Position numbers and translations under genes: made by a program. A DNA stretch of 64,000 bases from the NCBI RefSeq assembly GCF_000772935.1, contig NZ_JPVR01000074.1, positions 1 to 64,000 on the forward strand. Direction: 5' to 3'. Each line of letters opens with the position of its first letter. Position 1 is the stretch's first letter. Under the pieces are notes generated by a model, which was not told where the DNA came from, did not search any database, and saw only the letters and a list, made by a program, of their open reading frames with translations. Origin of the DNA: Lysinibacillus boronitolerans JCM 21713 = 10a = NBRC 103108 (GTDB lineage: Bacteria; Bacillota; Bacilli; Bacillales_A; Planococcaceae). Of this stretch, positions 50,905 to 60,770 are shown one piece after another.

Positions 50905-51657
50905 TTATTCAATCGCTTCTTGACGTTTACGATACACTTCGTACATTAATAAAGCTGCTGCTACTGATGCGTTCAGTGATGTGACATGACCAACCATCGG
51001 TAAGTGATATAAAAAATCGCATTTTTCTTTTAATAAACGCCCCATCCCTTTACCCTCACTGCCAATAATGATGGCTAATGGTAATGTTGCATCCATTTTT
51101 CGATAATCTGCAGATCCCTTTGCATCTGTACCTGCAATCCATATACCGCGTTCTTTTAATTCATCTATTGTTTGAGCAAGATTGTTTACACGTACAACTG
51201 GAACGTGTTCAATCGCTCCTGTAGATGCCTTTGCCACCACTGCTGTTAAACTCACTGATCGGCGCTTAGGGATAATAATACCATGTGCTCCTATAGCATC
51301 AGCCGTTCTCATAATAGACCCTAAATTATGAGGATCCTCTAACTCATCTAAGATTAAGAAAAAGGGATCTTCCTGTTTATGAGCTGCAGCTGCAAATAAA
51401 TCCTCAAGTTCAGCATACTTATAAGCGGCAACAGAAGCAACGATTCCTTGATGATTGGCGCTTGATAATTGATCAACTTTCTTTTTTGGAACAAATTGAA
51501 CTATGACACCACGTTCACGGGCTAAATCTAGCAGTTCATTGACACCAGATTTCTTTACACCTTCTGCAATCCATACTTTATTCATATCGCGGCCTGAACG
51601 AAGTGCTTCTAACACTGGGTTTTTACCGGCAATAATTTCACCATTCTGTTCTGCCAT
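50905..51657 (-). CDS. rlmB: 23S rRNA (guanosine-2'-O-)-methyltransferase RlmB (SpoU family)
   Basis: 250 residues. N-terminal substrate-binding domain (GKNPVLEALRSG) and C-terminal SpoU trefoil-knot methyltransferase: NLGSIMRTADAIGAHGIIIP, IIGSEGKGM and LNASVAAALLMYE. Methylates the ribose of a guanosine in 23S rRNA in E. coli. Overlaps the mrnC stop by one base. Confidence 0.93.
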   Translation of the reverse strand: MAEQNGEIIAGKNPVLEALRSGRDMNKVWIAEGVKKSGVNELLDLARERGVIVQFVPKKKVDQLSSANHQGIVASVAAYKYAELEDLFAAAAHKQEDPFFLILDELEDPHNLGSIMRTADAIGAHGIIIPKRRSVSLTAVVAKASTGAIEHVPVVRVNNLAQTIDELKERGIWIAGTDAKGSADYRKMDATLPLAIIIGSEGKGMGRLLKEKCDFLYHLPMVGHVTSLNASVAAALLMYEVYRKRQEAIE

Positions 51658-52097
51658 TATTTAGACACTCCTTTTGATTCCTCGATTATTTGAATAGCAT
51701 ATGCAATGATTTCGTAGACGCGTTCTAGTTCATTCAATAAATATAAACTACCAAGCACCGCCTCAAAGCCTGAGCTATTACGATAGGTTTGGACATCCGT
51801 ATTTTTTGGTACAGAGCCGGATTTGGCATTGCGTCCACGGCGGAACACTGCCAATTCCTCCTCTGTTAAATAATTTTCATCCATCATGCGATGAACGATC
51901 ATAGATTGTGCTTTTGCTGAAACGTAGCGAGTTGCCTCTCGATGCAGTGTGTTTGGTTTAACACGACCAGAGCGTAGCAAATATTCTCGGACCTTTTGTT
52001 CCAATACGGCATCACCCATATAGGCTAACGCCAGCGCATTTAATTGTTTAACATCTTCATTGCGAAGTTTATCCAACTTAATTACCCTCGTTTCCAT
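51657..52097 (-). CDS. mrnC: Mini-ribonuclease 3
   Basis: 146 residues. RNase III catalytic domain without a dsRNA-binding domain: [20 protein letters not shown] with catalytic Asp, [34 protein letters not shown]. Matures 23S rRNA ends. Start ATG 52097 overlaps the end of cysS by 16 bases; an internal TTG ten residues or so later with GAGGG is an alternative. Confidence 0.93.
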   Translation of the reverse strand: METRVIKLDKLRNEDVKQLNALALAYMGDAVLEQKVREYLLRSGRVKPNTLHREATRYVSAKAQSMIVHRMMDENYLTEEELAVFRRGRNAKSGSVPKNTDVQTYRNSSGFEAVLGSLYLLNELERVYEIIAYAIQIIEESKGVSK

Positions 52098-53482
52098 CTA
52101 GTTCCTTGTCGTGTATCTTCTAAAATGATACCTTGGGCTTGCAAATGGTCACGGATCTCATCAGAACGAGCAAAATCACGATTTTTACGTGCCTCGACGC
52201 GCTCTTGTAGTAATGCTTCAATTTCTTCGTCTAATAGTTCTTCTTCTTTTGCAAATTCAATACCTAAGACGTCACCTAGTACTTCAAAGGTTTCAATAAA
52301 GGTTTCTAATACCTTCTTGCAAGTATTGGTTTCATTTAAGTAAATATTAGCAATGCGAGCTATTTCAAATAACACAGAAATAGCGTTGGCTGTATTAAAA
52401 TCATCATCCATCGCCTCTTCAAAATGCGCTTTTTGTTCCGCAATTTTGTTCAGCCATTCTTCAGAATGATCACCTAAGCTTACTGTAGTAGTAAGGCGAT
52501 GCTTCACATTGTTGTAAGCTGTACGAATACGCTCTAAACCTGATGCAGCAGCTTCTACTAGGTCCTTCGCAAAGTTAATTGGATGACGATAGTGGACAGA
52601 TAACATGAAGAAACGTAGTATCTGCGGGTCAATTTGTTTACGGATATCATTCACAAGAATGAAATTCCCAAGTGATTTGGACATCTTTTCATTATCAATA
52701 TTAATATACCCGTTATGCATCCAATAACGCGCAAATGTTTTATCATTGTGTGCCTCTGATTGAGCAATTTCATTTTCGTGGTGAGGGAAAGTTAAATCCT
52801 GCCCACCAGCATGAATATCAATAGTATCTCCTAAATGTTCACGAGCCATTACAGAACACTCAATATGCCACCCTGGACGGCCATCTCCCCATGGGCTTTC
52901 CCAGAAAATCTCACCTGGCTTAGCTGCTTTCCATAAAGCGAAATCTAGTGCATCATCTTTTTTCTCGCCTGCTTCAATACGAGCACCGATTTTTAAATCA
53001 TCAACGGATTGGTGTGATAATTTACCGTAGCCATCAAATTTACGAGTACGGTAATACACATCTCCAGCAGACTCATAAGCGTAGCCCTTTTCCATTAACA
53101 CTTGAATAAATTGAATGATATCGTCCATATGCTCTGTCACACGTGGATGAACATCTGCTTTTTTGCATCCTAGTGCCATAACATCCTCAAAATAAGCTGC
53201 AATAAAGCGCTCTGTTAATTCATGCACTTCTTCACCTAGCTCATTTGCCGCTTTTATAATTTTATCGTCTACATCCGTAAAATTGGAAACAAACTTTACA
53301 TCATAGCCTTTATACTGAAAATAACGACGTACTGTATCATAAACAATTACAGGACGTGAATTCCCAATATGGATATAGTTATAAACTGTAGGACCGCAGA
53401 CATACATTTTTACCTTGCCTTCTTCTAGCGGTACAAAGGTTTCCTTTTGTCGTGTTAATGAGTTAAAAATTTGAATACCCAT
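52082..53482 (-). CDS. cysS: Cysteinyl-tRNA synthetase
   Basis: 466 residues. Class I synthetase: zinc Cys in [19 protein letters not shown] (also the HIGH motif), zinc/Cys region GWHIECSVM and [18 protein letters not shown], and EKMSKSLGN (KMSKS). Under control of a cysteine-specific T-box upstream, so read-through rises when tRNA-Cys is uncharged. Heads the cysS-mrnC-rlmB-rae1 unit. Confidence 0.97.
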   Translation of the reverse strand: MGIQIFNSLTRQKETFVPLEEGKVKMYVCGPTVYNYIHIGNSRPVIVYDTVRRYFQYKGYDVKFVSNFTDVDDKIIKAANELGEEVHELTERFIAAYFEDVMALGCKKADVHPRVTEHMDDIIQFIQVLMEKGYAYESAGDVYYRTRKFDGYGKLSHQSVDDLKIGARIEAGEKKDDALDFALWKAAKPGEIFWESPWGDGRPGWHIECSVMAREHLGDTIDIHAGGQDLTFPHHENEIAQSEAHNDKTFARYWMHNGYINIDNEKMSKSLGNFILVNDIRKQIDPQILRFFMLSVHYRHPINFAKDLVEAAASGLERIRTAYNNVKHRLTTTVSLGDHSEEWLNKIAEQKAHFEEAMDDDFNTANAISVLFEIARIANIYLNETNTCKKVLETFIETFEVLGDVLGIEFAKEEELLDEEIEALLQERVEARKNRDFARSDEIRDHLQAQGIILEDTRQGTRWKRG

Positions 53483-53510
53483 TGTATTTCACTCTCCTTT
53501 TCTATTGAAT

Positions 53511-53760
53511 AAAAAAGCGCCCCTATCACTCCTAAAAGGAATGACAGAGACGCTCGATTTGCGTGGTTCCACTCTGATTGAAGACAAAAAGCCTTCCACT
53601 TTGGACATCCATTAACGGGGATGACTCGATAAAGCCTACTATCGTTCAGCTTTATGCTCAAAGGTGCATTTCAGTTTTGCCTAGGCTCAGACCACTTTCA
53701 GCCGGTGATGGTCCTCTCTTAAGAGCATGCGCCACTTACTTCTCCTTATCAACGCTTTTT
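53511..53760 (-). promoter_or_regulatory. T-box riboswitch, cysteine specific
   Basis: A complete T-box leader. Stem I contains the AGTAA box and, at the expected place (GAAATGCACCTTTGAGC), the specifier codon TGC (53666-53668) for Cys followed by A. The T-box sequence TGGAACCACGC is at 53561-53571. A 16-bp terminator hairpin (53517-53553) with TTTTTT follows and competes with the antiterminator. Confidence 0.93.
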
Positions 53761-53772
53761 CAATGTAAATAC

Positions 53773-53800
53773 ATTTTACAACGAAAGAATGAATTGTCAA
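53773..53800 (-). promoter_or_regulatory. SigA promoter of the cysS operon
   Basis: TTGACA, 16-base spacer, TAAAAT, immediately upstream of the T-box leader and just after the gltX stop. Confidence 0.85.
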
Positions 53801-53811
53801 TAAATTTATCT

Positions 53812-55272
53812 TTATTGTGCAAATTTTTCTACACGGTCAATTGCTTTCTCTTTACCAATTAAACAAATGGCGTTCGGCAACTCTGGTCCATGTGTTTCAC
53901 CTGTTGTCACAACACGGATTGGCATAAACAGATTTTTGCCTTTATGACCAGTTGTCTTTTGTACAGCTTTAATCGCAGCTTTTACCCCATCTGGTGTAAA
54001 TTCTTCTAGCTCTTCCAATTGTGCTTTAAATGCTGCCATTACTTCAGGTACTTGCTCTCCTGCTAAAACCTCTTTTGCTTCTTCATCATATTCAATATGG
54101 TCGTTAAAGAATAGGCTAGATAATTCGACAATTTCTGCGCCAAAACTCATTTGGTCATGATAAAGTGCGATTAAATCCGTCGCCCAAGCACGTTGCTCCG
54201 CAGTAAGCTCTTCAGGTAACAAGCCTGCTTTTTGTAGGTGAGGTAAAGATAATGCTACAACTTCTTCTAAAGACAGTTTTTTAATATATTGATTATTCAT
54301 CCATGTTAGCTTTTGCTTATCAAACATAGATGGTGATTTTGAAAGACGTTTTTCATCAAAAATTTTGATAAATTCTTCTTTTGAGAAAATCTCTTCCTCT
54401 CCCTCTGGAGACCAACCAAGTAGTGCAAAGAAGTTAAACATTGCTTCAGGAAGATAACCTAAATCTTTATATTGCGTAACAAATTGAATAATCGATTCAT
54501 CACGCTTAGATAGTTTTTTACGGTTTTCATTAATAATTAATGTCATATGACCAAAGCGAGGATATTCCCAACCAAATGCATCAAAAATCATCATTTGCTT
54601 TGGTGTATTCGATAAATGCTCCTCACCACGGAATACGTGAGAAATTTCCATAAAGTGATCGTCTAAAACAACTGCATAGTTATATGTTGGAATACCATTT
54701 GCTTTTACAAGTACCCAATCACCAATATCTTTAGATTCAAATGTAACTTGTCCACGAACTAAATCTTCAAATTCGTATGTTACATTTTCAGGTACACGCA
54801 TACGGATTGTGTATGGCTCACCTGCAGCTTCTTTAGCAGCGACTTCATCTGCTGATAAGTGGCGACATGTACCATCATAAGTAGGCGCAGCTACACCTCT
54901 TGCTTTTTGTTCTTCTCGAGAAGCTTCAAGCTTTTCAGAAGAACAGAAACACTTGTAGGCTACACCTTGCTCTAATAGTTTTTCAGCATGCTCTTTATAA
55001 ATATCAAGACGTTCCATTTGACGATAAGGCGCATAAGGTCCACCAATATCAATGGACTCATCATATTCAATACCTAACCATTTTAGGTTATCTAGCTGAG
55101 ATGCTTCTCCGCCCTCTACATTACGTTCAATATCCGTATCTTCAATACGTACAATGAATTTACCGTTATGATGTTTTGCATATAAATAATTGAATAATGC
55201 TGTACGCGCTCCACCGATATGTAAATAACCTGTTGGAGATGGCGCGTAACGAACGCGAACTTCTTTCGTCAT
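53812..55272 (-). CDS. gltX: Glutamyl-tRNA synthetase
   Basis: 486 residues. Class I synthetase: [21 protein letters not shown] (HIGH) and KLSKRDES (KMSKS). In Bacilli a non-discriminating enzyme that also charges tRNA-Gln for GatCAB. No T-box precedes it. Lies between ispF and the cysS T-box; AGGAGG before ATG. Confidence 0.97.
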   Translation of the reverse strand: MTKEVRVRYAPSPTGYLHIGGARTALFNYLYAKHHNGKFIVRIEDTDIERNVEGGEASQLDNLKWLGIEYDESIDIGGPYAPYRQMERLDIYKEHAEKLLEQGVAYKCFCSSEKLEASREEQKARGVAAPTYDGTCRHLSADEVAAKEAAGEPYTIRMRVPENVTYEFEDLVRGQVTFESKDIGDWVLVKANGIPTYNYAVVLDDHFMEISHVFRGEEHLSNTPKQMMIFDAFGWEYPRFGHMTLIINENRKKLSKRDESIIQFVTQYKDLGYLPEAMFNFFALLGWSPEGEEEIFSKEEFIKIFDEKRLSKSPSMFDKQKLTWMNNQYIKKLSLEEVVALSLPHLQKAGLLPEELTAEQRAWATDLIALYHDQMSFGAEIVELSSLFFNDHIEYDEEAKEVLAGEQVPEVMAAFKAQLEELEEFTPDGVKAAIKAVQKTTGHKGKNLFMPIRVVTTGETHGPELPNAICLIGKEKAIDRVEKFAQ

Positions 55273-55362
55273 AATTAAAAGCCTCCTAAATTTTCGATCA
55301 AAAATTGACTTTGTTCATTTTACCACTCTGTTACAGGAAATAAAAGCGGGGTTCATCCACAT

Positions 55363-55839
55363 TTATTTCTTAATCAAAAGAATTGTTGCCATTGCCGCAA
55401 TACCTTCCTCACGACCTGTAAAACCTAATCGTTCAGTTGTCGTTGCTTTAACATTTACCTGTGAAGGCTCTGCGTGTAATAATTCAGCGATACGCTGTTG
55501 CATCTGTCCAATATAGGGTGCCATTTTAGGGCGCTGTGCCATAATGGTACAATCCACATTACCTAGAGAATAGCCCTTATCCTCAACAATTTTCCAAATG
55601 TACTCTAATAATTTTGCAGAATCCGCGTCCTTAAATGCAGGGTCTGTATCTGGAAAATGACGGCCAATATCCCCTTCTCCAATTGCTCCTAGAGCTGCAT
55701 CTGTGACAGTGTGTAAAAGAACATCCGCATCTGAATGTCCTACTAGTCCTTTTTCATGCGGAATGGTAATGCCACCAATAATTAATGGACGACCTTCTTC
55801 AAATGCATGTACGTCAAAACCTTGTCCAATTCGAAACAT
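55363..55839 (-). CDS. ispF: 2-C-methyl-D-erythritol 2,4-cyclodiphosphate synthase IspF
   Basis: 158 residues from ATG 55839 ([16 protein letters not shown]). Zinc site DVH and later [10 protein letters not shown], plus FPDTDP and [15 protein letters not shown]. Fifth step of the MEP isoprenoid pathway. The ATG two codons upstream overlaps the AAAGGAAG ribosome site. Separated from ispD by the inserted cysE-type gene and preceded by its own extended -10 promoter. Confidence 0.96.
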   Translation of the reverse strand: MFRIGQGFDVHAFEEGRPLIIGGITIPHEKGLVGHSDADVLLHTVTDAALGAIGEGDIGRHFPDTDPAFKDADSAKLLEYIWKIVEDKGYSLGNVDCTIMAQRPKMAPYIGQMQQRIAELLHAEPSQVNVKATTTERLGFTGREEGIAAMATILLIKK

Positions 55840-55870
55840 ATTCATCTTCCTTTAATTAATATTTATCATT

Positions 55871-55879
55871 ATCATATCA
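55871..55879 (-). promoter_or_regulatory. Extended -10 promoter candidate for ispF
   Basis: TGA-TATGAT extended -10 element on the minus strand about 30 bases before ispF. Confidence 0.55.
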
Positions 55880-55937
55880 AAATTTGCCATAGGTTGTTTG
55901 AAAAGCGCCTTAATAATTATCCTCCTATAGCAGTAAT

Positions 55938-55972
55938 GGGCAGTTTAGAAAGCTACACTCTCTAGACTGCCC
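55938..55972. other. Hairpin downstream of the serine acetyltransferase gene
   Basis: GGGCAGT-TAGA / TCTA-ACTGCCC inverted repeat just after the stop. There is no T-run on either strand, so it is not a standard terminator; it may protect the mRNA 3' end or pause polymerase. Confidence 0.5.
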
Positions 55973-55980
55973 TACATTCA

Positions 55981-56922
55981 TTAAATATGATACTCTATAT
56001 TTTTCATTTGACTGTTGCTAATATTCGGAGATGGCTGTGAATTATAGACACGTGAATAAGGAGGAACAGAGTGTGTTAGCCAAATATTACTTCCTAAAAC
56101 GGAATCGTGCCCAATCGTCGTCTCGCCCCCTAAAATAGTGGCACCAGCATAAATGACAACATTGTCAGCAATATTCGGATGACGTTTAATGCCTTTAATT
56201 GGATTACCATTTTCATCTAACGGGAAGCTTAGTGCACCTAATGTTACACCTTGATAAATTTTTACATTCTTTCCGATAGTACAAGTTTCACCAATAACGA
56301 CACCTGTTCCGTGGTCAATAAAGAATGATTCTCCTATTGTAGCCCCTGGATGAATATCGATACCCGTTAATCGGTGCGCATATTCTGACATAATTCGAGG
56401 CACAATTTGTACGCCCATTTCGTATAACTCATGTGCAATACGGTGAATATAAACAGCCACAATAGATGGATAGCTTAGTAAAATTTCTTCTGTGGAGAGA
56501 GCTGCTGGGTCACCATTATATGCCGCTTGAATATCTGTTTGTAGCACTTGGCGAATGGCAGGAAATCGATTAATCAAATTCATAACAATTTTGTCTGCTT
56601 GTTCACGGCAATACTTCTCGCAATTGGCAGGGTCACTGTCCTCCATATTATAAAATAATACTTTTTCGATAATATCCCGCAAATCTAATGCCGTTTCACG
56701 CAGCTTATTACTGCAAACTACGTTCACCCTTGTTTCATCAATCGGTCTTGTCATATAAATGCCAGGAAACAGCACCTCATGGAAATTATCTATTATTTTT
56801 ATAACCCGATCCCGTCCATCAAAGCCTATTGAGTTGTCAACGTCGATGTACTGTTTATTTATACTAGTTAATGAACCTGTAATTTCTGGAACCTTTTGAT
56901 TTAACCAATCATTTAATGACAC
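55981..56922 (-). CDS. cysE: Serine O-acetyltransferase (long, CysE/EpsC type)
   Basis: 313 residues from GTG 56922. A long N-terminal helical domain (about residues 1-170, with IMSEYAHRLTGIDIHPGA) and a C-terminal left-handed beta helix of hexapeptide repeats: IGESFFIDHGTGVVIGET with catalytic-region His, IGKNVKIYQGVTLGAL, GATILGGETTIG. Makes O-acetylserine for cysteine synthesis. It is clearly longer than the 215-residue CysE that Bacillus has between gltX and cysS. Here it sits between ispD and ispF, with a terminator before it. Confidence 0.88.
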   Translation of the reverse strand: MSLNDWLNQKVPEITGSLTSINKQYIDVDNSIGFDGRDRVIKIIDNFHEVLFPGIYMTRPIDETRVNVVCSNKLRETALDLRDIIEKVLFYNMEDSDPANCEKYCREQADKIVMNLINRFPAIRQVLQTDIQAAYNGDPAALSTEEILLSYPSIVAVYIHRIAHELYEMGVQIVPRIMSEYAHRLTGIDIHPGATIGESFFIDHGTGVVIGETCTIGKNVKIYQGVTLGALSFPLDENGNPIKGIKRHPNIADNVVIYAGATILGGETTIGHDSVLGSNIWLTHSVPPYSRVYNSQPSPNISNSQMKNIEYHI

Positions 56923-57173
56923 AATAAACACCCCTCACATCTTTTCATCTATTCTATTACCTTATTAATCATATATCCACTATTTCATTTTACACGTAAA
57001 ACGATCATACATGGATAAAACCACTTTATGTGAGCTTATTCTAACTTTTTATCCTTTTCCTAGCCTTCGTTTCTCATTCGGCTATAAGGATGTCATTATC
57101 ATACATATATAATAGACATAATTCGCAACCAAGAGGTATTCCTGCACCATGGACTTTTACCCAACCAAAACAA

Positions 57174-57217
57174 ATAAAAAAGACTATCCATCCTCAACAA
57201 ACTACGAATGAATAGCC
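57174..57217 (-). terminator. Terminator after ispD
   Basis: GGCTATTCAT/ATGGATAGTC imperfect 10-bp stem (G-U pairs) followed by TTTTTTATTTG; isolates the radA-yacL-ispD unit from the cysE-type gene. Confidence 0.78.
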
Positions 57218-57225
57218 TATATTTC

Positions 57226-57921
57226 TTAATGATTGAATGATCCACGCTTACGTAAGATTGCCTCACCAAATACTAAGTCTTCTTGTGTTGTCATTTTTAC
57301 ATTTTCATAACTACTTTCTACGATGTGTACCTGATGTCCGAGACGCTCCATTAGCATCGCCTCATCTGTCCCAAGAAAACCTACTTTTTCAGCTACGTCC
57401 TCCGCTTCCATAATTAATTCAAAACGGAATGCTTGTGGAGTTTGCACCATCCAAAGGCTTTCTCGATCAACCGTTTCCTCTATAATGCCATTCATTGATA
57501 CTTTTTTCATCGTATCTTTCGCACGAACCCCTGCAATTGCTGCACCGTGATTATGGGCGTTCTGTACAAGCTTTGCAATAATATCATGCGTAATAAACGG
57601 GCGTGCTGCGTCATGGACAAGCACAATATCTACCTGTTGCATCTCTTTCATACACGAATGAACCGAATGCTGTCGCTCAGCACCTCCATCAGGTAAGCCC
57701 TTCACTTTGGTAATCTGATAGTCCTCTAGCATTTTTTGAATATATGCACGTTCTTCTGGTTTAACGGCCAGCCAAATACCTGTGCAAGAGGGATCTTGTT
57801 GAAACACTTCTAGCGTGTGTACCAGAATAGGCTTCTCCAAAAGCTTTAAAAATAATTTATTTTGCCCTGCACCCATACGCTTCCCACTTCCAGCAGCAGG
57901 TAGAACCACTTCATATTGCAT
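57226..57921 (-). CDS. ispD: 2-C-methyl-D-erythritol 4-phosphate cytidylyltransferase IspD
   Basis: 231 residues. Nucleotidyltransferase opening VLPAAGSGKRMGAGQNKLFL; VLVHDAARPFI; GVRAKDTMKKV. Third step of the MEP pathway. Eleven bases after yacL; ispF, usually adjacent, is displaced by 1.4 kb. Confidence 0.95.
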   Translation of the reverse strand: MQYEVVLPAAGSGKRMGAGQNKLFLKLLEKPILVHTLEVFQQDPSCTGIWLAVKPEERAYIQKMLEDYQITKVKGLPDGGAERQHSVHSCMKEMQQVDIVLVHDAARPFITHDIIAKLVQNAHNHGAAIAGVRAKDTMKKVSMNGIIEETVDRESLWMVQTPQAFRFELIMEAEDVAEKVGFLGTDEAMLMERLGHQVHIVESSYENVKMTTQEDLVFGEAILRKRGSFNH

Positions 57922-57932
57922 TTTCCCACATC

Positions 57933-59018
57933 CTAATCGTCCTTCGGCTTAGCAAAGATCATACGACCTGCTGACGTTTGCAGCACACTAGTAACTGTAA
58001 CTGTAATTGCCTGTCCAATATAACTACGACCACCTTCAACTACAATCATCGTTCCATCATCTAAATAGGCAACTCCTTGGTTATGCTCTTTACCATCCTT
58101 TATAACCACAACCTGCATGTCCTCACCTGGTATGACCACAGGCTTCACTGCATTCGCTAAATCATTAATATTTAATACTTTTACATGATGGAGTTCACAG
58201 ACTTTATTCAGGTTAAAATCATTCGTAACAATTTGTGTGTCGTTACCCATTTTTTTTGCAAGACGTACAAGCTTTAAATCTACCTCTTGTACATCTTCAA
58301 AATCCTCGTCCGTAATTTCAACTTTTGTCTTACGTTCATCTTGTAGTTTTTTTAATATATCTAAACCACGCCGACCTCTTGTGCGCTTTAAGGTGTCGGA
58401 AGAATCAGCTATATGCTGAAGCTCTGTGAGCACAAATTGAGGTACAACTAAGATACCCTCAATGAAGCCTGTTTCAGAAATATCAGCAATACGACCATCG
58501 ATAATCACACTTGTATCTAGCAGTTTGTAGCTTCCACGAACCTCTTGAGCTTCAGCACCTTCACTAGCTTTTTTCTTCGTATTGCCACTTCGTAATGTAA
58601 AAAGCTGTATGAGCTCATCTCTTTTTCTAAAACCTAGACGGAAACCTAAATACCCTAATACAAATGACAGGATAATAGGGAGTACTTCCGTAATAACAGG
58701 GAATTTTACACTATCAATGGCAAAGCCTAAAAAGTAAGCGACAATCAACCCAATTATTAAACCAAACGTACCAAATAATAAATCTCCGATAGGAACCTTA
58801 AACAGAACTTCTTCCATCCAGCTAATGAGCCTTACAAAGTAATCGGAAAATGCAAAAGATAGTGTAAACAGTAAAAGTGCGCCTAGAGCTACTGATACAT
58901 AAGGATTATCTAGCCAAGGATTAGATGATAAATGAAGCAATTCGTATAATGGCGGTAAGAAAACAAGGCCCAATGCTCCTCCAATCAGTAAAAACGCAAT
59001 TTGAACAAATTTTTTCAC
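57933..59018 (-). CDS. yacL: PIN/TRAM-domain membrane protein YacL
   Basis: 361 residues. Four N-terminal membrane spans (about residues 1-140), then a PIN nuclease-like domain starting LLDTSVIIDGRIADI with its acidic cluster (NDTQIVTNDFNLNKV), and a C-terminal TRAM RNA-binding domain. Membrane-tethered putative RNase; function unproven. Start GTG after AGGAGGTG. Follows radA with 284 non-coding bases where disA is usually found. Confidence 0.92.
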   Translation of the reverse strand: MKKFVQIAFLLIGGALGLVFLPPLYELLHLSSNPWLDNPYVSVALGALLLFTLSFAFSDYFVRLISWMEEVLFKVPIGDLLFGTFGLIIGLIVAYFLGFAIDSVKFPVITEVLPIILSFVLGYLGFRLGFRKRDELIQLFTLRSGNTKKKASEGAEAQEVRGSYKLLDTSVIIDGRIADISETGFIEGILVVPQFVLTELQHIADSSDTLKRTRGRRGLDILKKLQDERKTKVEITDEDFEDVQEVDLKLVRLAKKMGNDTQIVTNDFNLNKVCELHHVKVLNINDLANAVKPVVIPGEDMQVVVIKDGKEHNQGVAYLDDGTMIVVEGGRSYIGQAITVTVTSVLQTSAGRMIFAKPKDD

Positions 59019-59302
59019 AAGCTGTCACCTCCTAATTGTTAGTTAAGATTATACATAGTTTACGGCAGAAAATCTTTCATGAGCTCAATCAAATTCTCAT
59101 TATTTTTGATGTTGTGAAACAAGGATAAGTTAGTTAGACATAATTTTACAAATTTCTATTTTTACATGTAATAGATGACAATCCTTTATTCCTACATCAG
59201 CTATTATTTAGGACGATGATTCCTTTATTTGAGTTTCCGATATTAGCATTAAAAATGAAGGAAAATGCATGTCAGCATAATGTCCAACATGCACAATCTC
59301 CT

Positions 59303-60679
59303 TTATAGCTCTCTAAAGCATGCATTTAAAGCATCCTTTATCGTTTCTACACCAACAATTTCAATTCCCTGTGGAAATTCCCAACCACCAATATTCGAAG
59401 CTGGAATGAAAGCTCTTTTGAATCCAAGCTTCGCCGCTTCAATGACTCGCTGTTCTATACGTGACACTCGACGGACCTCACCTGTCAGTCCTACCTCACC
59501 AATAAAGCAATCGGTTGCACGCACTGCCTGATCCTTAAAACTAGATACAATGCTTGTCAACACTGCTAAATCTATAGCTGGCTCATCCAGCTTGACACCA
59601 CCAGCAACTTTAATATATGCATCCTGAGCTTGTAGCATGAGACCCATACGCTTTTCTAGTACAGCCATTAGCAATTGTACTCGGTTTTGATCGACACCTG
59701 TGGCCATACGTTTAGGATAGTTAAAGCTTGTAGGTGTAACTAAGGATTGAATTTCAACAAGGATAGGCCTTGTCCCCTCCATTGATGCAACAATAGTTGA
59801 CCCTGCCGCACCTTGTGAACGCTCCTGTAAAAATAACTCAGAAGGGTTTAGAACTTCCTTTAACCCACCCTGAAGCATTTCAAATATGGCAATTTCATTT
59901 GTAGAACCAAAGCGATTTTTTTGGCTTCGTAAAATACGATGATTATGATGTCTTTCCCCTTCAAAATACAGTACAGTATCAACCATGTGTTCTAAAATAC
60001 GTGGCCCAGCTATTTGCCCCTCTTTTGTTACATGCCCTACTAGAAAAATAGCAATACCTTTAGTTTTAGCGATTCGCATAAGCTCTGCTGTACATTCACG
60101 AACCTGTGATACACTACCTGGGGCGCTTGTTACTTCTGGATGAAAGACCGTTTGTATAGAATCCACAATGACAAATTTAGGTTGGACTTCATCAATGGTT
60201 TGATTTAAAAACTCTAGGTTTGTTTCGGAATATATGTAAAGCTCTTGAGAAATCACTCCTAAACGCTCTGCTCGTAATTTCGTTTGACGAATGGATTCCT
60301 CTCCAGAAATATAAAGTACGCGATGCCCTTTATTTGAGAGTAATGCGGAAACCTGTAATAGTAATGTTGATTTCCCTATTCCGGGATCGCCCCCAATTAA
60401 TACTAGAGAACCAGGTACAATGCCGCCGCCTAATACACGATTGAGCTCGCCCATTTCTGTTGCTACACGCGATTCCTCAGTTGCTTCCACCTGGATAATC
60501 GGGATTGCCTTTTGGGTAACTGTAGCAGAATGTTGAAATGCTCCACGTGGACCTTTAGCAACCATCTCCACTTCTTCGACCATTTTATTCCATTCACCAC
60601 ACCCTGGACATCTTCCCATCCATTTAGCAGATTCATAGCCACAGCCTGAACATACAAATTTCGTTTTTTTCTTTGCCAA
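59303..60679 (-). CDS. radA: DNA repair ATPase RadA/Sms
   Basis: 458 residues from TTG 60679. N-terminal zinc finger [18 protein letters not shown], RecA-like core with Walker [11 protein letters not shown], the RadA-specific KNRFG motif in RSQKNRFGS, and a C-terminal Lon-like domain. Helps branch migration in recombination. Follows clpC but is separated by a terminator. Confidence 0.97.
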   Translation of the reverse strand: MAKKKTKFVCSGCGYESAKWMGRCPGCGEWNKMVEEVEMVAKGPRGAFQHSATVTQKAIPIIQVEATEESRVATEMGELNRVLGGGIVPGSLVLIGGDPGIGKSTLLLQVSALLSNKGHRVLYISGEESIRQTKLRAERLGVISQELYIYSETNLEFLNQTIDEVQPKFVIVDSIQTVFHPEVTSAPGSVSQVRECTAELMRIAKTKGIAIFLVGHVTKEGQIAGPRILEHMVDTVLYFEGERHHNHRILRSQKNRFGSTNEIAIFEMLQGGLKEVLNPSELFLQERSQGAAGSTIVASMEGTRPILVEIQSLVTPTSFNYPKRMATGVDQNRVQLLMAVLEKRMGLMLQAQDAYIKVAGGVKLDEPAIDLAVLTSIVSSFKDQAVRATDCFIGEVGLTGEVRRVSRIEQRVIEAAKLGFKRAFIPASNIGGWEFPQGIEIVGVETIKDALNACFREL

Positions 60680-60722
60680 AATGCTTTCACCTCGAATATT
60701 TGTTCTTATCCTTAATTGTACA

Positions 60723-60762
60723 GAAAAAAAGACAGCTTGGCACTTAAAGCCTTACTGTCTTT
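60723..60762 (-). terminator. Terminator of the ctsR-mcsAB-clpC operon
   Basis: AAAGACAG/CTGTCTTT with an inner GGC/GCC pair, followed by TTTTTTTC on the minus strand. Confidence 0.87.
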
Positions 60763-60770
60763 CCTTGAAA

